Assembly: GCA_001600875.1 (NCBI GenBank)
Contig: BCLD01000015.1
Location: forward strand, 699,557 to 763,556
Direction of reading: 5' to 3'
Source of the DNA: Solicoccozyma terricola
Taxonomy: Eukaryota; Basidiomycota; Tremellomycetes; Filobasidiales; Piskurozymaceae
Length of the DNA stretch: 64,000 nucleotides
Positions 13,087 through 25,800 of the stretch are shown here, piece after piece. Below the pieces are notes generated by a model. It had not been told where the DNA came from, searched no databases, and worked only from the letters and a program-made list of their open reading frames with translations. The translations under genes and the position numbers were made by a program. The number at the start of each line of letters is the position of its first letter. Position 1 is the first letter of the stretch.

Positions 13087-14125
13087 TTAAGCCTGGGCGG
13101 CGTGCTTGGCTCGCTTTTGGTTGAGTTTTCGGAGATAGAACTGAGGGATCAGAAACAAACCGAGAGGCATGTCAATAAACCAATCCTAAACCAAAAACAA
13201 ATGTTTACCCTGTCCCATCACACTCACATCAAGCTCCTTGCCCTCCAAAATGTACCCATCACATCTACCACTCTGACCTGGCCTCGATGAGATGCTAGCG
13301 TAGAGTCGACCCTGCCTGAACTGAGATTCCAAGTTCGCATCGAGCTTAGCATCGATTTTACGCTCAGTGAAGATTCGTTGAACGTGGGCGGATTGCTTCT
13401 TCTCTCCGGCGGCGGCGGCGGATGGCTCTTCACCCTCCTTGGCCTCGACGACGGCTGGCTTGGCACCCTTGTAGATTGGTTGAGCGTACTATTAGAGGGA
13501 AAAGAAAAGAAGAGAAACGGATGATGGGTATCAGTAAGTGGTTTGAAGTGGTGGGTGTTGTTGATAGATATGGTCGAAAAGCCAGAGTCCAACACTCACG
13601 TGAGCCTCGTACCACTGCCTGAATGGAGTAGCATCGACTTGGATGATGGCACCCTTGACGAGAGTCTTGGTTCGGAGAAGCTCGTTGTTAGATGCGTTGT
13701 AGACCTAGAGGAGAGAGGATTCACGATGAGGAACGACAAGAGAAAGAGACGGCGGATGATCAGTACACCCGACCAATCAAGACCAAAAGTTCACACCTCT
13801 CAGACTCACAACATCGATAACCCTAGTCTTCCTGGTAGCATGTTCTGAACCCCAAGCAAAGTTTCCAGAGTCCAACCTCATCGCCCTGTACTTTGTGTTT
13901 CCACCCCTAACCCTGACCTCATGGATCCTCTTGGCTCCCAACTTGGTCATGGCGGGTTGACGACCAAGTTCGAACTTTCTCTTCTTCCTGTAGTGTGCTC
14001 TACGCGCACCTGATGCGGAGCGCTTGTGGCGCGAGTCTCTTGAGATACCCTGATGGTGGTGAACGGAGGGATCAGCATGGGAGAATGAGATGAACGACAA
14101 ACGGAATGGAGACTGTGCTCACCAT
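13087..14125 (-). CDS. RPS8: 40S ribosomal protein eS8
   Basis: Component of the small ribosomal subunit. Five coding exons on the minus strand: 14123-14125 (ATG only), 13810-14049, 13600-13704, 13228-13488 and 13087-13140. They join to 220 residues, close to yeast (200) and human (208). The N-terminus [15 protein letters not shown] and the block [18 protein letters not shown] are diagnostic of eS8, as are [15 protein letters not shown] and [20 protein letters not shown] near the end. All introns are short GT-AG. The start codon stands alone in its coding exon and is followed at once by a GTGAGC donor, a layout known for some ribosomal protein genes. An alanine-rich insert ([11 protein letters not shown]) explains the extra length. 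Confidence 0.97.
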
Positions 14126-14413
14126 GTTGATGTGTTGAGTTGGAGCTGCTGGATGGTGACGGCCACCCTCGGACAGTGAAGGGGGGAGGGAAGGAATGGG
14201 TCGCACGGACATCGTGGAGGAAGGTCGCGTATGTCCGTCATTCGCCACCCAAACTGGCTTAACTCCGACAGCCAGCGTTATCGCCGACAACCCCTGTCAG
14301 TCCTAACAATGACGTGTGTTCAGGATTCAACCCTCCCCCACACGCCACGTCATACTTTGCCTAACAATCATTTTTGCATTTTCCCCTCTGATTACATATA
14401 CAACTTCCACCTC
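14126..14413 (-). promoter_or_regulatory. RPS8 promoter region and transporter 3' end
   Basis: Under 300 bases separate the stop of the upstream transporter gene from the RPS8 start, with both genes on the minus strand. The RPS8 promoter must lie here and probably overlaps the transporter terminator. No specific element was identified. Confidence 0.4.
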
Positions 14414-17400
14414 TCAACGCCTCCCAGGAACCTCTGGCAACCTCCTCAGCACCGTCGGCGGCTCCATCGTCGGCGTCTTCTCCCCATCGTCCCTCTCCGT
14501 ATACGACCCGATAATATCCATGCTCGTCCCACTCATAGGACTCGCAACAACCCCCACATCATCATCATCACTCTCTGAATCACGTGATCCACCTCCATTC
14601 CCACCTACCAACCCCGTCCGTTCTTCGCGTTCCGTGACGTCGTCTTTTCGAAGATGAGGGTAATCTCGAGTTCCTCTATGTGCACCTCCTCTTCGTCCGT
14701 CGTCTGCGTGGTCGGTTGAGTGAGGCATTTTATCTTTTGATATCGATCGTTTCCCGAAATGGAGTCGGAGGTCAGGTCCAGATGATGTTCCAAACGATGA
14801 GATTAATCCAGATAATCCATGTTTAGATGATGCCGATGTAGTAGCTGTTGTCGTAGACCGTAATGGATCATCCACTTTCCCACCCTGTGATCCAATTCCT
14901 CGTCCATCATTACCATGCTCAAATCCATATGAACCATCTTCCCCACGTCCACCACCTGTCGTTTCTCCCGTTCGTCCACGAAACGACTTGAATCGTCTCG
15001 CATCAACACGTTCATCAATCCCCACCCCTAACCCTACACCTTGCTCTTCTCCTTCCTCCTCCATTGGCGATTCAGTGACCACATGTATCGAAACATTCGA
15101 ATCTTTAGAGTCTTTACGAGATTCTCCTCTCGGTCGCAGCCCAGACTCAGACTCCGACTCGGGACCCGCTCCAAAAGGCACATTGAAGTGTACCCCATGC
15201 CCAACAGGTCGAATAGGTGATGTAGCGAGTCTCGAAGAATGAATCGCTGTATGTCCTTTAAGTGCATATTGATGCACTTTATCCTGTTCGTCGAACTGTG
15301 GAAAGAAATTACATCAGGCGTCGGATTCTCTCGTGTGTGTTGACGATTTGCGGTGAACAGAAGGATGTAACTTACATGAACGGAGGATAGGTGGTCGCTT
15401 GCCAATCGACCTCGAGTAGGGGAGAGCGGATCGACACCTTCATCTGGCATTGGGTTATCAGACACTGCACATCGATTGGTAGGACAATCAGCTCCGAGCG
15501 ATACACAACCACCGACACCCTGGCACCACCACGTAGAGCTTTTCTGGACTCGATGTGCGACTAGGGTTGGGAACACCAAAAACGACCACTCACGTGCATA
15601 TCTTGGAACTACATCGCTCATTTGATGCGTAGACGATTGTGATCCTCCCCATCCCCACGGATGCGCGACACTAGATCCAAAGCCTGGGAAAGAAGGTCGA
15701 GAAGGCCCACCGGCCTGAGCCTGGCCTTGGCTTGCAAACGAATTCGCACTGGACATTCGACGAACGGATCGAGCTCGGATGATGGATCCAACGGTACCGA
15801 AACCGCCTCGGAGAGCGTCCATGCCGGCTGCAAGAGTTGAGATGAGGTCGGGAGCGTTAGCGATGTGATGCCAATGGATCCACATGCCAACTCACGCTGT
15901 TCCATCGCGGTTAGTTCATTTTTCTCTTGCTCTTCCGTAGGCGCACGAGCGGCGGTAAGGAGGATAGTGGATCGGCGATCGAGATGTTCGAATTTCTTCG
16001 GATCAACTTTGGACATCTGTAAATGACCCAGTGCTAATTTAGTCATCGGCATCTCGGAGAGAGGTTGTCAGTAGCGCAAGTCGTTACCTGTAGCAAAGTA
16101 ATACCCAAACAGGTGACCCTGTGGAAATGCAAGAGACCGCGCAATCAGCAACCTTCCATCAACATCGTCTGCCACATATGCTCCCGTCGCCCCACTTCCC
16201 ACTCACAAGAATCCCATAACCATAGTTACTAGCGAGATTGCGCTCGCCTTCAACCCTTGGTAAAGGATGAAAGATGAAATCACTGCGAGGGCACAAGATC
16301 TCGTCAGCGTGGTTGGTCTCCAGCCGGATTCGCGTGAAACTTACAAGTCGAGGTGGTAAAAAGGATGTAGTATGTGGGAGTGACTGCGTTGGACACATAG
16401 TCAGTAAAGAGAATCGGAATGAGAAATTCCACGAATGGCATTGTTCCCACCCATGCTCGTGTTGAATAGCTCCAACGCTTTGTTAAGATAGTTGATCTCC
16501 GTGACCAAAGTGAGGACGACAAAAACCATGATAAAATAGATGAACCAATTTCTATTCCAAACAGAAGGCGTGAATCAGCGATTACTAACCGCGTTTCGAG
16601 CCACAAAGCGACGCTCACTTGAACTGGTTCTCCCCTCTGATTGAAGTCAAGATACTAGCACCAAGGCCTTGCAAGCATGATACTGTCGACGAATCTTGTC
16701 AGCACACCACACGCTAGATCCTCATTCAAAAACAAAACAAAAACTCCTCGCGCGCTCACCAGACAACCCTCCAATCATTGAACAAATCCCAATATAAACA
16801 AACATTGAAGTCTTTCCATACTTTGGAGCAACGAAGAATGCCAAGACAACAGATGCAATAATACATAACCCAGCCCAAACGAGAAACCCCGGTGCAATGA
16901 ACAATTTTTCAAAAGCTGCGATATGCGTCACACTTTGTGTTTCTGGAGCATTTAATGCTAAAATGGTTGCTCCTAGGATGCATAGAGCACATCCTATCCA
17001 ACCGAAGAAAGAAAGAGTTTCTTTGAGGAAGATGGTTGATAGGATGGCGCAGATGACGACGGAGAGTGCTCCGAGAGGAGTTACGAGAATGGCTAAGGAG
17101 GGGGAGAGGTGTGTGAGCGCCGAGTGCGAGGTAATGTGAGCTGACAACATGGGAGCCTACCCTCGGTAAATGCTTTGATCGACGAGCGACGAGCGACGCG
17201 CATATTGGGATCATCAGCTACCAATCAACGCCCTACCATCAACATCTAATCACTCACCGAATGCCGCGAAATTACACAATTCCCCAATGATCATCGTCGT
17301 CATCCCAATCCACCACACTATGCTCTTGAGATACGCATGACCCTCTCCAGCTAGATTCCCAGATTTGGCCGTTGACTGCAAGAGACCCTTTTTCTTTATC

Positions 17401-17639
17401 ACAAAGCTGCAGGGAGAGAGAAAAATGCAATGTTGTCAGACGCCTTTGCGTTCAGTGAGAAAATGGAAAGAAGATCGGACTGAAAGTAGCACATACGAAG
17501 AACCAATCAAGAATCCACTACCGACTGCAAGACATATTCCGATTACCTTATAGCTCGCCGGCTGAGTGGAGGTGGATGATGACGAGGCAGTAGCGGCGGA
17601 TGAAGTAGCTGAAGCCAGGATTGAAGAGGTTGAAGACAT
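14414..17639 (-). CDS. NIPA-family magnesium transporter (DUF803)
   Basis: Multi-pass membrane protein of the NIPA/DUF803 family, known in animals as Mg2+ transporters of plasma membrane and endosomes. From ATG 17639 the first exon gives a Ser/Thr-rich lead and IGICLAVGSGFLIGSS. After an intron comes FVIKKKGLLQ, GEGHAYLKSIVWWIGMTTMI and IGELCNFAAF. A 12-nt exon (17161-17172) then links to AILVTPLGALSVVICAILST, the family signature. Further helices follow (LCILGATILALNAPE, FLVWAGLCIIASVVLAFF, MVFVVLTLVTEINYLNKAL). The last third (about 14414-15880) encodes a long polar tail rich in Ser, Gly and Asp that is absent from short animal homologs but usual in fungi. At least eight introns. Substrate is inferred from the family only. 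Confidence 0.9.
17161..17172 (-). other. 12-nt microexon of the NIPA-like gene
   Basis: On the minus strand CATTTACCGAGG is preceded by AG and followed by GTAGGC. Joining it restores the reading frame and gives FAAFAFTEAILVTPLG, matching the expected family sequence at this point, so skipping it would delete four residues from a membrane segment. Confidence 0.75.
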
Positions 17640-18318
17640 TGTGTCACAGGTAGACGTGCGGATGATTCACTCGGATTAGATGATGAAAAGTGTGTTTCGT
17701 CCAAGATGAAAGCAAAGCCCTTGTTCCTTCCTCGTTGCGCAGGCTCCGTCGAACGACTCTTGAAGTCCAAGTCTACCTTGAGTGTGATCGATGGATGCCG
17801 TGTACGATATCGATCTCCAGCGGTGGCAGGGAATCGAGGAGCCGTATCAAACGACGAATTGATCCGACTACGTGAGGTGTCCGCCAAACAGATGGGTGGG
17901 ACGAGATCCGCTGGCACAGGTCGACGGATAACGCGACGTCACGTCTGTGGGTCTAGCAGTTGCTGGTATTGTGAGATGGGCTTGATATACTGTGCTTGGC
18001 GATCAACTGTGCCTACTGGACATGCATGACCACGACGAAGGGGGTGTTCTGTGTCGAATGGAACAGACTGACGGCGGTCACCCACAAGAGTAGTTGAATG
18101 CGCTGAAGCGGTGTTGAACTGGACAACTGTGCAATTGCGGATTATGTCAGCAAACGAGACAAAACGATCGTCGTCGGTCTCGGAATTTCAAATTGGGACT
18201 GTCATGCTGTGCTTCAAGTATCGTACAACCAATCTAATACCAAGACTGTATTTCTACACTGCTACACATTCCAAGGCCTGCACTGTGTCCAGCCAGGTCG
18301 TTACATGATGTCAAGCGA
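17640..18318. other. Spacer upstream of the NIPA-like gene
   Basis: About 680 bases between the transporter start and the stop of the next minus-strand gene. Contains the transporter promoter. No gene is supported. Confidence 0.4.
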
Positions 18319-21300
18319 TCAACCTCGAGGACCTGTCGGCCATCTCGCGGGACCGAATTCTAGCTGCCCTGGTCGTGCGTTCGGCTGCCTAACATGATAT
18401 TGTTCGGCACTCCCATGACTCGGTCTTTGAACCGGTACTGGCTCCCCATGTCTTGGTCCACGTAGATCGTTGCTTTGATTCATCCTGGGGGGATGACGAG
18501 CAGCTTCGATCGAACTCAACCGCTGGGGGGGTAGTTGCTTCGGCGGTTTGTCAGGGCGTCGATCGGGTGGAACAGAAGGGTTGGCGGGAGAAGGTCGTGG
18601 TCGTTTGCGTCGGTTGGGAAGAGGGTGTGGTGGATGGGATAATGGAGGATGGATTGAGAGCGGTACTTTTCGAATACGAATGGGAGCTGAGAGGACATAT
18701 TGCAAATGAACGTCAGTCGTCAACGTTATTTGAAGGCGAGATAGAGGCGTAAAGCACACTCACGCCTTGCAGGTAGACCCGGTCGGTTCTCCGTGGATAC
18801 GGTCGATAACTAAGTAGGATTTCCATATCAATTAGCAATATTCAGAATTCGAAAAAAACGATCACAACATACTATCGGAGGCCAGACCGTTCCATCCAAA
18901 AACTTCCATTCCTTTCTAAATTCCCTGCCGGATCTCACGTGAGGTGGCATATCTTGTCTTGCATTGATCACTGCTGCTAGTTCGGATGTCAAGTTTGTAC
19001 TGGGTCCCGATGTAGGTTCCAGCTGTGATGCGAAGTTTGTTGGTGGTAGTTTCCCTGTTGGAACAGGTTCCCTTGTTGTATTCGTGAGATGTTGGGTCTT
19101 GGGTTTCGGAATCGAGCGAAAAGGTGGTTGAGATGGTCCTGCCGTGGCGGAGCTGCCAGGAGCGGACGGTGGGGCCTTTAGTGCCAACGTGAACCCTGTC
19201 GAGTACTCGGCCCTTGGAATATCGACTCTCGTACCGTTGCTTGTTCCTCTTCCTTCATAAAGATCCCTGAGAGGAAAGTTCGCACCTTCGACGTTGATTC
19301 TCCCAAGACCAAACACTCTGTACGAGGAATCTTCTTTGGCGAGACCGACGGCCGAGTTTGGGAATAGTTGACGCATGGTTGAGAACAGTGCCATCGCTGG
19401 CAGAGTTGCAACAGGTGAATTCTGAAACAGGCTAAGATATTCTTTCCAAATTGAACCTTGAAGGATAGAGTAGGCTCTGTCACAGGGAACGAACGTCATC
19501 TTGAACCTGTTTTGAAGAGACTTGGGTCAGTCAGCAGGCATGTCGCGAGATCAGTAAATGGAGGGGACGAACCATGCACTGGTTCGCGCCGGTTCGAATC
19601 GGTAGTACAACGAGGGTAGAATCATCTCTCGAGGTTCGCAGCAGTACATGGGTGCTCTTGATAGCAGAGGTAGCGGTGGACGTTGCACGATCGGATATGA
19701 TGGAGTCGGTAAGGTCGAAACGATAGGTTGTGCATGGGATTCTGGAAGGGCCGAAGTTGGAGCGGAAGGAAGTCCTCCTCGTTGCGATGCCACAGCGGCT
19801 AGTGTAGCATTCGCTTGAGAGTCGACACTCGCAGCAGGAGCCCTCGCAGCAGGAGCCAGCAAACCAGTTGACTCAACATTGACAGTCCCTGCCGCAGACG
19901 GTTTAGTAGCAGCTGACTGAATGTTGGCAAGTCTCGCCGCAGCACCCAAATGTGCAGCTGATTGCACGTTGGCAGGTTTCGCTGAAACGGCCAACGATGC
20001 CACAGCGGACGATGCAGCATTTCTTTGAGAGTCGACAGTCTTTGTAGGAGCCAGTGGACCAGTCGACTGGACATTGACAGTTCTCGCCGCAGAAGGCATA
20101 GTAGCAGCTGACTGCACGTTGGCAGGTTTCGCTGCAACGGCCAACGATGCAGCAGCGGCCGATGCAGCATTTCCTTGAGAGTCGACCCTTTTTGCAGGAG
20201 CCAGCGGACGAACTGACTGAACGTCAGTAGGTCTCGCTGCAGCGGCCAACGATGCCACAGCGGCCAATCCAGCTTTTACTTGAGAGTCGACACTCTCTGC
20301 AGGAGCTCGCGGACGAACTGACTGAACGTCAGCAGGTCTCGCTGCAGCGGCCAACGATGCCACAGCGGCCAATCCAGCTTTTACTTGAGAGTCGACACTC
20401 TCTGCAGGAGCTCGCGGACGAGCTGACTGAATGTCGGCAGGTCTTGCTGCAACAGCCACAGGAGCACCTGACTGAACGTCGACAGATTTCGCTGCAGCAG
20501 CGGACAGGCTACTTGACTGTACGTTGGGAGTCCTTGCAACAGACGCGAACGTAGTAGTTGGCTGAACGTCGCCAGTCCTCGCCGCAGGAGCCAGCATAGC
20601 GGCTGGCTGAACATTGGCAGTCTCCGCCACAGGAGCCGACATTACAGCTGGCTCGACGGTGACGGTCATCTCCGCGGAAGGTTGCCTCATTTCGATAGAG
20701 ATATTTGAGGGTAGTACCGGGATATCGACATCCATGAAATCCGACGTGGTTCTTGAAATGCCTGCGGGGCCAATCACTTGACTAATCGGCGCCGAGGTAA
20801 CCATGGAAGGTGCTGCCGAGGGAGGAGGAATCTCGCCTTGTTGAGCATCGACGTTTTCCTGGACCGGTTCTTTCGAAGTCTTCATGTCATCCAGTCGGCG
20901 GCGTTTTGCAGTGGGTTCATCGGTTGATGGGTCTGCAGGAAGGCTTTTGGAAGCTGTGGGGCGATTCGAGTTATAGTCGAGGGTGAGATTGATCGGGGGT
21001 GGGTTGTGGGTCGATGAGGATACGGGCACCGGAGTAGCCGGCGACGATCCGATTGGAGAGATATGATTCGAATCTCGGGGTTCGACTGAAGCTAGGTCCA
21101 TCCCAGGTTGCAGTGCTGCAATGCGATAAAGCGGAACAAGACATTCAGCACTTCTTCTTCATACACTTCATACACACACTGTTTGGTCGACCCAAACTCA
21201 CAATCTGCAGCGATGCCTGACGCCACCGTGTTCGTAGCCGCACCAGAATTCACAACCTGATATGCTTTATCCACAGCTTTCATGAAAGCGACAGACTGGT

Positions 21301-22500
21301 GGGGAGCATATCGTGTCCAAAGTAAATATCTTCTACATCCATACCGTTTTGACATGTTCACTCACCACCTCCGTAGTAACTTCCTGGGCCAACTGTCTAA
21401 TCTTCTTTTGCGAAAGCTTCAACCTACAATAGTCGCACTTTCGGCTCTTGCCGCTGAACGGTCTTCTAGGGAAACCTTGCTGACAGACTTCGCACTTCAA
21501 CGGAGGACCCGCGAAGCCCGTTCGCAACGCTCCGTATTTATCCCTGGGAAGATTGACGGTCTCCCAGGCTTCCTTGGATGCAGTGCGATCCGATGAACCG
21601 ACGGGGTGAAGGGGCCGTTGAGAGGCGTACGTTGTCGATGGGTTATGGGGAGTTGAGCCTCGTTGACTTCCAGACCGTTGGTTTTCAAGGATTGATTCGC
21701 TGCGAACGATAGGTTGACCAGCCAAGGAGGACGGTCCTGGTCCAGATTGAGCAGTTTCTTGGTTCGCGTATCGTTTAAGGTTTGGGTACTGCTGGATTGA
21801 AGAATATGAACCTCGCGGGGTTGCTACAGTGGAAGGGATAGACGCAGACATATTGGAGCCAGAGCCGGGGAGAGAGGATGGACCTTGTTCTCCTTGTGGT
21901 GCTGGGGCAATGATGAGGGGACGAAATTTCGGTTGTTGTGCGTACGGAACACCAGATTTGTGGTACCCGCTCCCGTTTACCGTCGTCCTTCCAGATCCAT
22001 TGACCAAGCCGGACGACCGAGGAACGTACAACAACCGGGGTCGGTTGCTCAAGTTTGATGAAGCATCTGGAATGCGTATTGATGGAATTTCCGAGTCATG
22101 GTTGTTCGTGGGTACCCAAGCTTGGATCGACGGCATTGCAGACATTGGTGTGGAAGGGGTCAAGGGGGTTTGGACCGATGGGTCAGCTGGTCGTTTTGAT
22201 GGTATGCCGTTCGACGACGCAGTCGCCTGCTCCTCATGATGTTGTTGCGAGGACGCGTTGAACATCGTGCTTGATGGTGGCATCGTCTGTAAGCCATGCA
22301 TGCCGATACAAGGCGGTCGGCGGGGACGAAGGTGGTACCTGTGGCCGTGTGTATTGCCTCGATGGTCCTGCCTCGCCTGTATGCTGCTGACTACCAACCA
22401 CCTCACCAGCACTCAACTCGCTCATGGTGGATGTTGTCAGTCCCGCCCTGGAATTATTGATCCGCGGTTCGCAATTTTCCGATATTCTCGTCGAATTCAT
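18319..22500 (-). CDS. Large disordered protein with CxxC-x15-CxxC motif and 35-residue repeats
   Basis: Function unknown. Spliced from ATG 22500. Exon 1 encodes about 54 residues and joins over a 52-nt intron (GTACCA...TTACAG) to MPPSSTMFNASSQQ. The second exon ends with a probable zinc-binding motif, LKCEVCQQGFPRRPFSG then KCDYCRLKLSQKK. A short exon with SVAFMKAVDKAYQVVNSG leads to a long exon (19580-21100) made of alanine-rich repeats with the signature (N/D)VQS, period 35 residues. Next comes a more ordered stretch, MTFVPCDRAYSILQGSIWKEYL to GREFRKEWKFLDGTVWPP, and a Pro/Arg-rich C-terminus. The last two splice junctions are uncertain; another frame gives a shorter tail ending at about 18516. 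Two separate genes are possible but a common frame through each intron favours one. The first acceptor-donor choice near 19580 uses an unusual GTTCGT. Confidence 0.65.
19790..20660 (-). repeat. Tandem 105-bp repeats inside a coding exon
   Basis: A 105-bp unit beginning CTGCAGCGGCCAACGATGCC on the plus strand occurs at 20237 and again, almost unchanged, at 20342, with more diverged copies on both sides. It encodes 35-residue alanine-rich repeats containing ADVQS and SVDSQ. The unit keeps frame, so copy number can vary without breaking the gene. Confidence 0.8.
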
Positions 22501-22842
22501 GATACAAACCAGCTACTAGTATATATCACATCCAAACACATCTGCGGAGCAGAGAAGAAAGCAAAGAACGGGACAGGGCATGGCGAGAAAAAGATACAGC
22601 GCGTTTTGGGTGTTGGTCGATACGAAATGTCGACAAGGAAAGAAAGGAATGAGACAAAGGTCAAGATCCGGTCGGAAGCGATGATTTTGCGTCGAGTTGT
22701 GTGCGTATGACAGGTGCCGAGCCGATCAAGCATGTGTGTTCGTCCAGCTGCAGCGGGAGAATGAGCCACATTCGCAAAGACTCGATCTCCGAAGGAAACT
22801 CACTCATTCGAACACCTGGCATCCCTCTCGTTCCCTCGTCAC

Positions 22843-25800
22843 TCACGGCCTCCCGAACGCATCCGCCAAGGTCTGAACATTCGCCATCCCTTGCTGTGGT
22901 TGCTGACCGGTCTGAGCCACCGCCATTCCAACAGCCAGCGCGACTTCCCTCTCTCTTTCCCTATCAGCCCGAATCTTCTCCTGCGCCGCCTCTACTTCAT
23001 TCGCTACCAATGCTCTTGCCCACGCTTGATAATCGTCCTCTCCATGTCTACCGGCTTCCTTCTCGGCGATGTCAGATGGCGTTTGTCCTTTTCGGTACTC
23101 TCCCGTACCACGACCGTGGGCGCCCTTGCGGCCGGGTCGACCACCTTCGACGGCATCGGGGGCATAAGTCCACCATCCACCTTTACCGGATTTGTCGAGA
23201 ATGCCTTCCGCAGGTCGGTCGACGCGGACAAAACATTTTCTGAAAGGACGATGGGCGGATCGCAGATCGGTTAGTCGGTTTGTCATGTCGAATAGCGAAT
23301 GGTTCAAAAATCATTTGCACTCACTTCAGACTCAAGTTATGCCTGATACTGTTCTGCCAACCTGGATCTCCCAACTTGAAATACGGATACCTCTCCGAGA
23401 TCCTCTTGTAAATCTCACTGAGCTGCAGCCTACCATCCGGACTCCTCTTGATCTCGTGCGTAATCAATTCGTGATATGTGAAATTTGGCTTTTGGTGGCG
23501 GATCCCATCATCGACAGGCGTAGGTTGTCGCTTGGAAGAGCCGGGTTCGCCAGGTGAAGCCCAGACGTCTCCGTTAGCTACGGCCGATGAAGCAGATGCG
23601 GAGGATGATGCGGCGGTGTTCGCGGTGGCGCCGGCACCTGACCCTCCAGCCGCCGACTTGCGACCACCACGAGCCTTGCCCTTCTTGCCCTGTGGAGCGG
23701 AAGGTCCAGGTGGCGGTGGGATATCAGCCGCGACGTAATCGGAAGTCGGCGCGTACATTCCTCTAGAGTAGATGGCATTGTTCATCGACCCATTGCGAGC
23801 GTGCCCACTAGTTCCGTTCGAAACGATGTTGGAGATGACAGACACAGGAGAGGTGTAGGACGAGCTGGTTGACGCATTGTGGTGGCGAGGATCCGGTGGA
23901 CCGGCTCGAACGAGTGCGGTGGGAGCCGGTTGGCTTGGATCGACGATGCGAATCCCGCCATGAGAATCGTCCGTTCGACGGCTACGTCGTGAGCTATGCT
24001 GCATATCGACGTCCTCCTCGCCACTCTCAGAGGCGTCATGCTCCCCTTCAGCGCCTGAATCGACGTGATCTTCCTCGGGAATGATCATCGATGAACGGTC
24101 GAATGATTGCGGTTGTTGACGCCATCCATTCGCGTCCCATGATCCACCGCCGTTGTTGGGACCACCCCCCTTTGGCGGAGACACCACCGTTGACCTTGCC
24201 GAACTCATTCGTCGTTTCTTCATTGCATGCCCGCTGTCATCCACCAATTGGGGATCCATATCCTCCAGGTCGATACGACGACCTTTACCGATCGGACTAC
24301 GCTCAGACAACGCTGCAGCAGCAGCCAATTCGTCGAGTGCGCTTCTGCGTGGTGTAGCAAGGAGTGCTGAATTCTTGTTTGAGGACGAGTTGTTGCTGTT
24401 GTTGTTGGGTGGCGAATGCATACCAGCCGCTGCGATTGCACCCGACCTAGTTGACATCGGAGCGTACGAACGAAGATCATGTTCTGTCCTAGCTCTTTCT
24501 GCGATCTCTGCCAAGTCCGCCAATCCACATGATTGAGTGTATCGATGACGAGATGTATGAGACGGTGGAGGTGGACCCAACGATGAAGGCATCGGTGTAG
24601 CTCCCTGCGCAGGTTCGTGATCATCTCTAGCTACGAGTCCACGAACGAATTGAGTCTTTCCATCAGATGGAGCTATTTCCCAACGAGCTTCAGGGAAAGC
24701 TTCGACGACAAGTTTGGATACTTGGTCTTTGGATGGAGGGGAGACAAAAGCCGGAAGTGATTCAGCGAGATCGGTGTATAATGCTGATCGTGTTGTGTGA
24801 GGAGTAGAGATGGTGTATGGAGGTGGATCGTGTTTGTAGTGTGATTGCAGCCTAAGCAGGAGGACACCCGGGAGATGGGGGGGGGGGGGGGGCGTTTAGC
24901 TCGGGGATTTCATGGGTTGCTCCGAATCACCACCACCACCACTCACCATTGTACAAAATCAACCTTGCCTTCCTCCTCTCTCGTTTCTGCAAAAGCCGCA
25001 CCCAACCCCAACCCATTCGAAGTCCAACCTCTCCCTTCTGCATCTTTTCCAAAATCCAACACCCTCCTTCTCGATGAATCTCTACCATCTCTATCGTTAC
25101 CACCATCATCATCATCATCCATACCTTGAATCATCACACCTTGTTCATGTTGAATAGGCATCATCACCTTATTACCACCTCGTAATCCAGCGAACATGAA
25201 GTTTGGAGGAAGTGACATTGAACCTGCTGGAGCGATTGAAGGATCGATTTGAAGTGATGGATCTGGAGTTTTCAGTGTTTGGTCGGTTGCGTCGGATGGC
25301 GAATGAATGGTTGATCGATTGGTAGGTAGGTTTGATGGCTAAGGTTGAAGTTGAAATGTGAGAGTGATTTGGTGGAAGATCAGAGATCAGTTGGGTCAAT
25401 TTAAACATGTCCAACGTTTTTTTCAAGAGAACCCCCCACAGCCAGAGAAAAAGACCAAAAACAAAAATATTTACCTTTGAATCACCATCTACCTCATTTT
25501 CATTCCGATCATCCAACCAAACCTCCTTGCCCTCTTTCTCAAACCCACTCCTCCTCCTCAACCCTCTCCTCCTCGAACTCGGACTCGGTTCCTCATCTCC
25601 ATTCGTATTCCCGTTCCCGTTCCCATTAACTGCACCACCACGTCTAGCACTCATTCCTACACTTGATTGTGGATCAACGTCCGATGAAGATCCGGGTATA
25701 TCAGTTCGCATTGAGGAAGCTTGTGGGGAGATGAGGTTAGGGAGGTGAGATCGGGATGTGGAGTATCGTGGTCGTGGTGGTGTTCGGAGCTGGATTGGTG

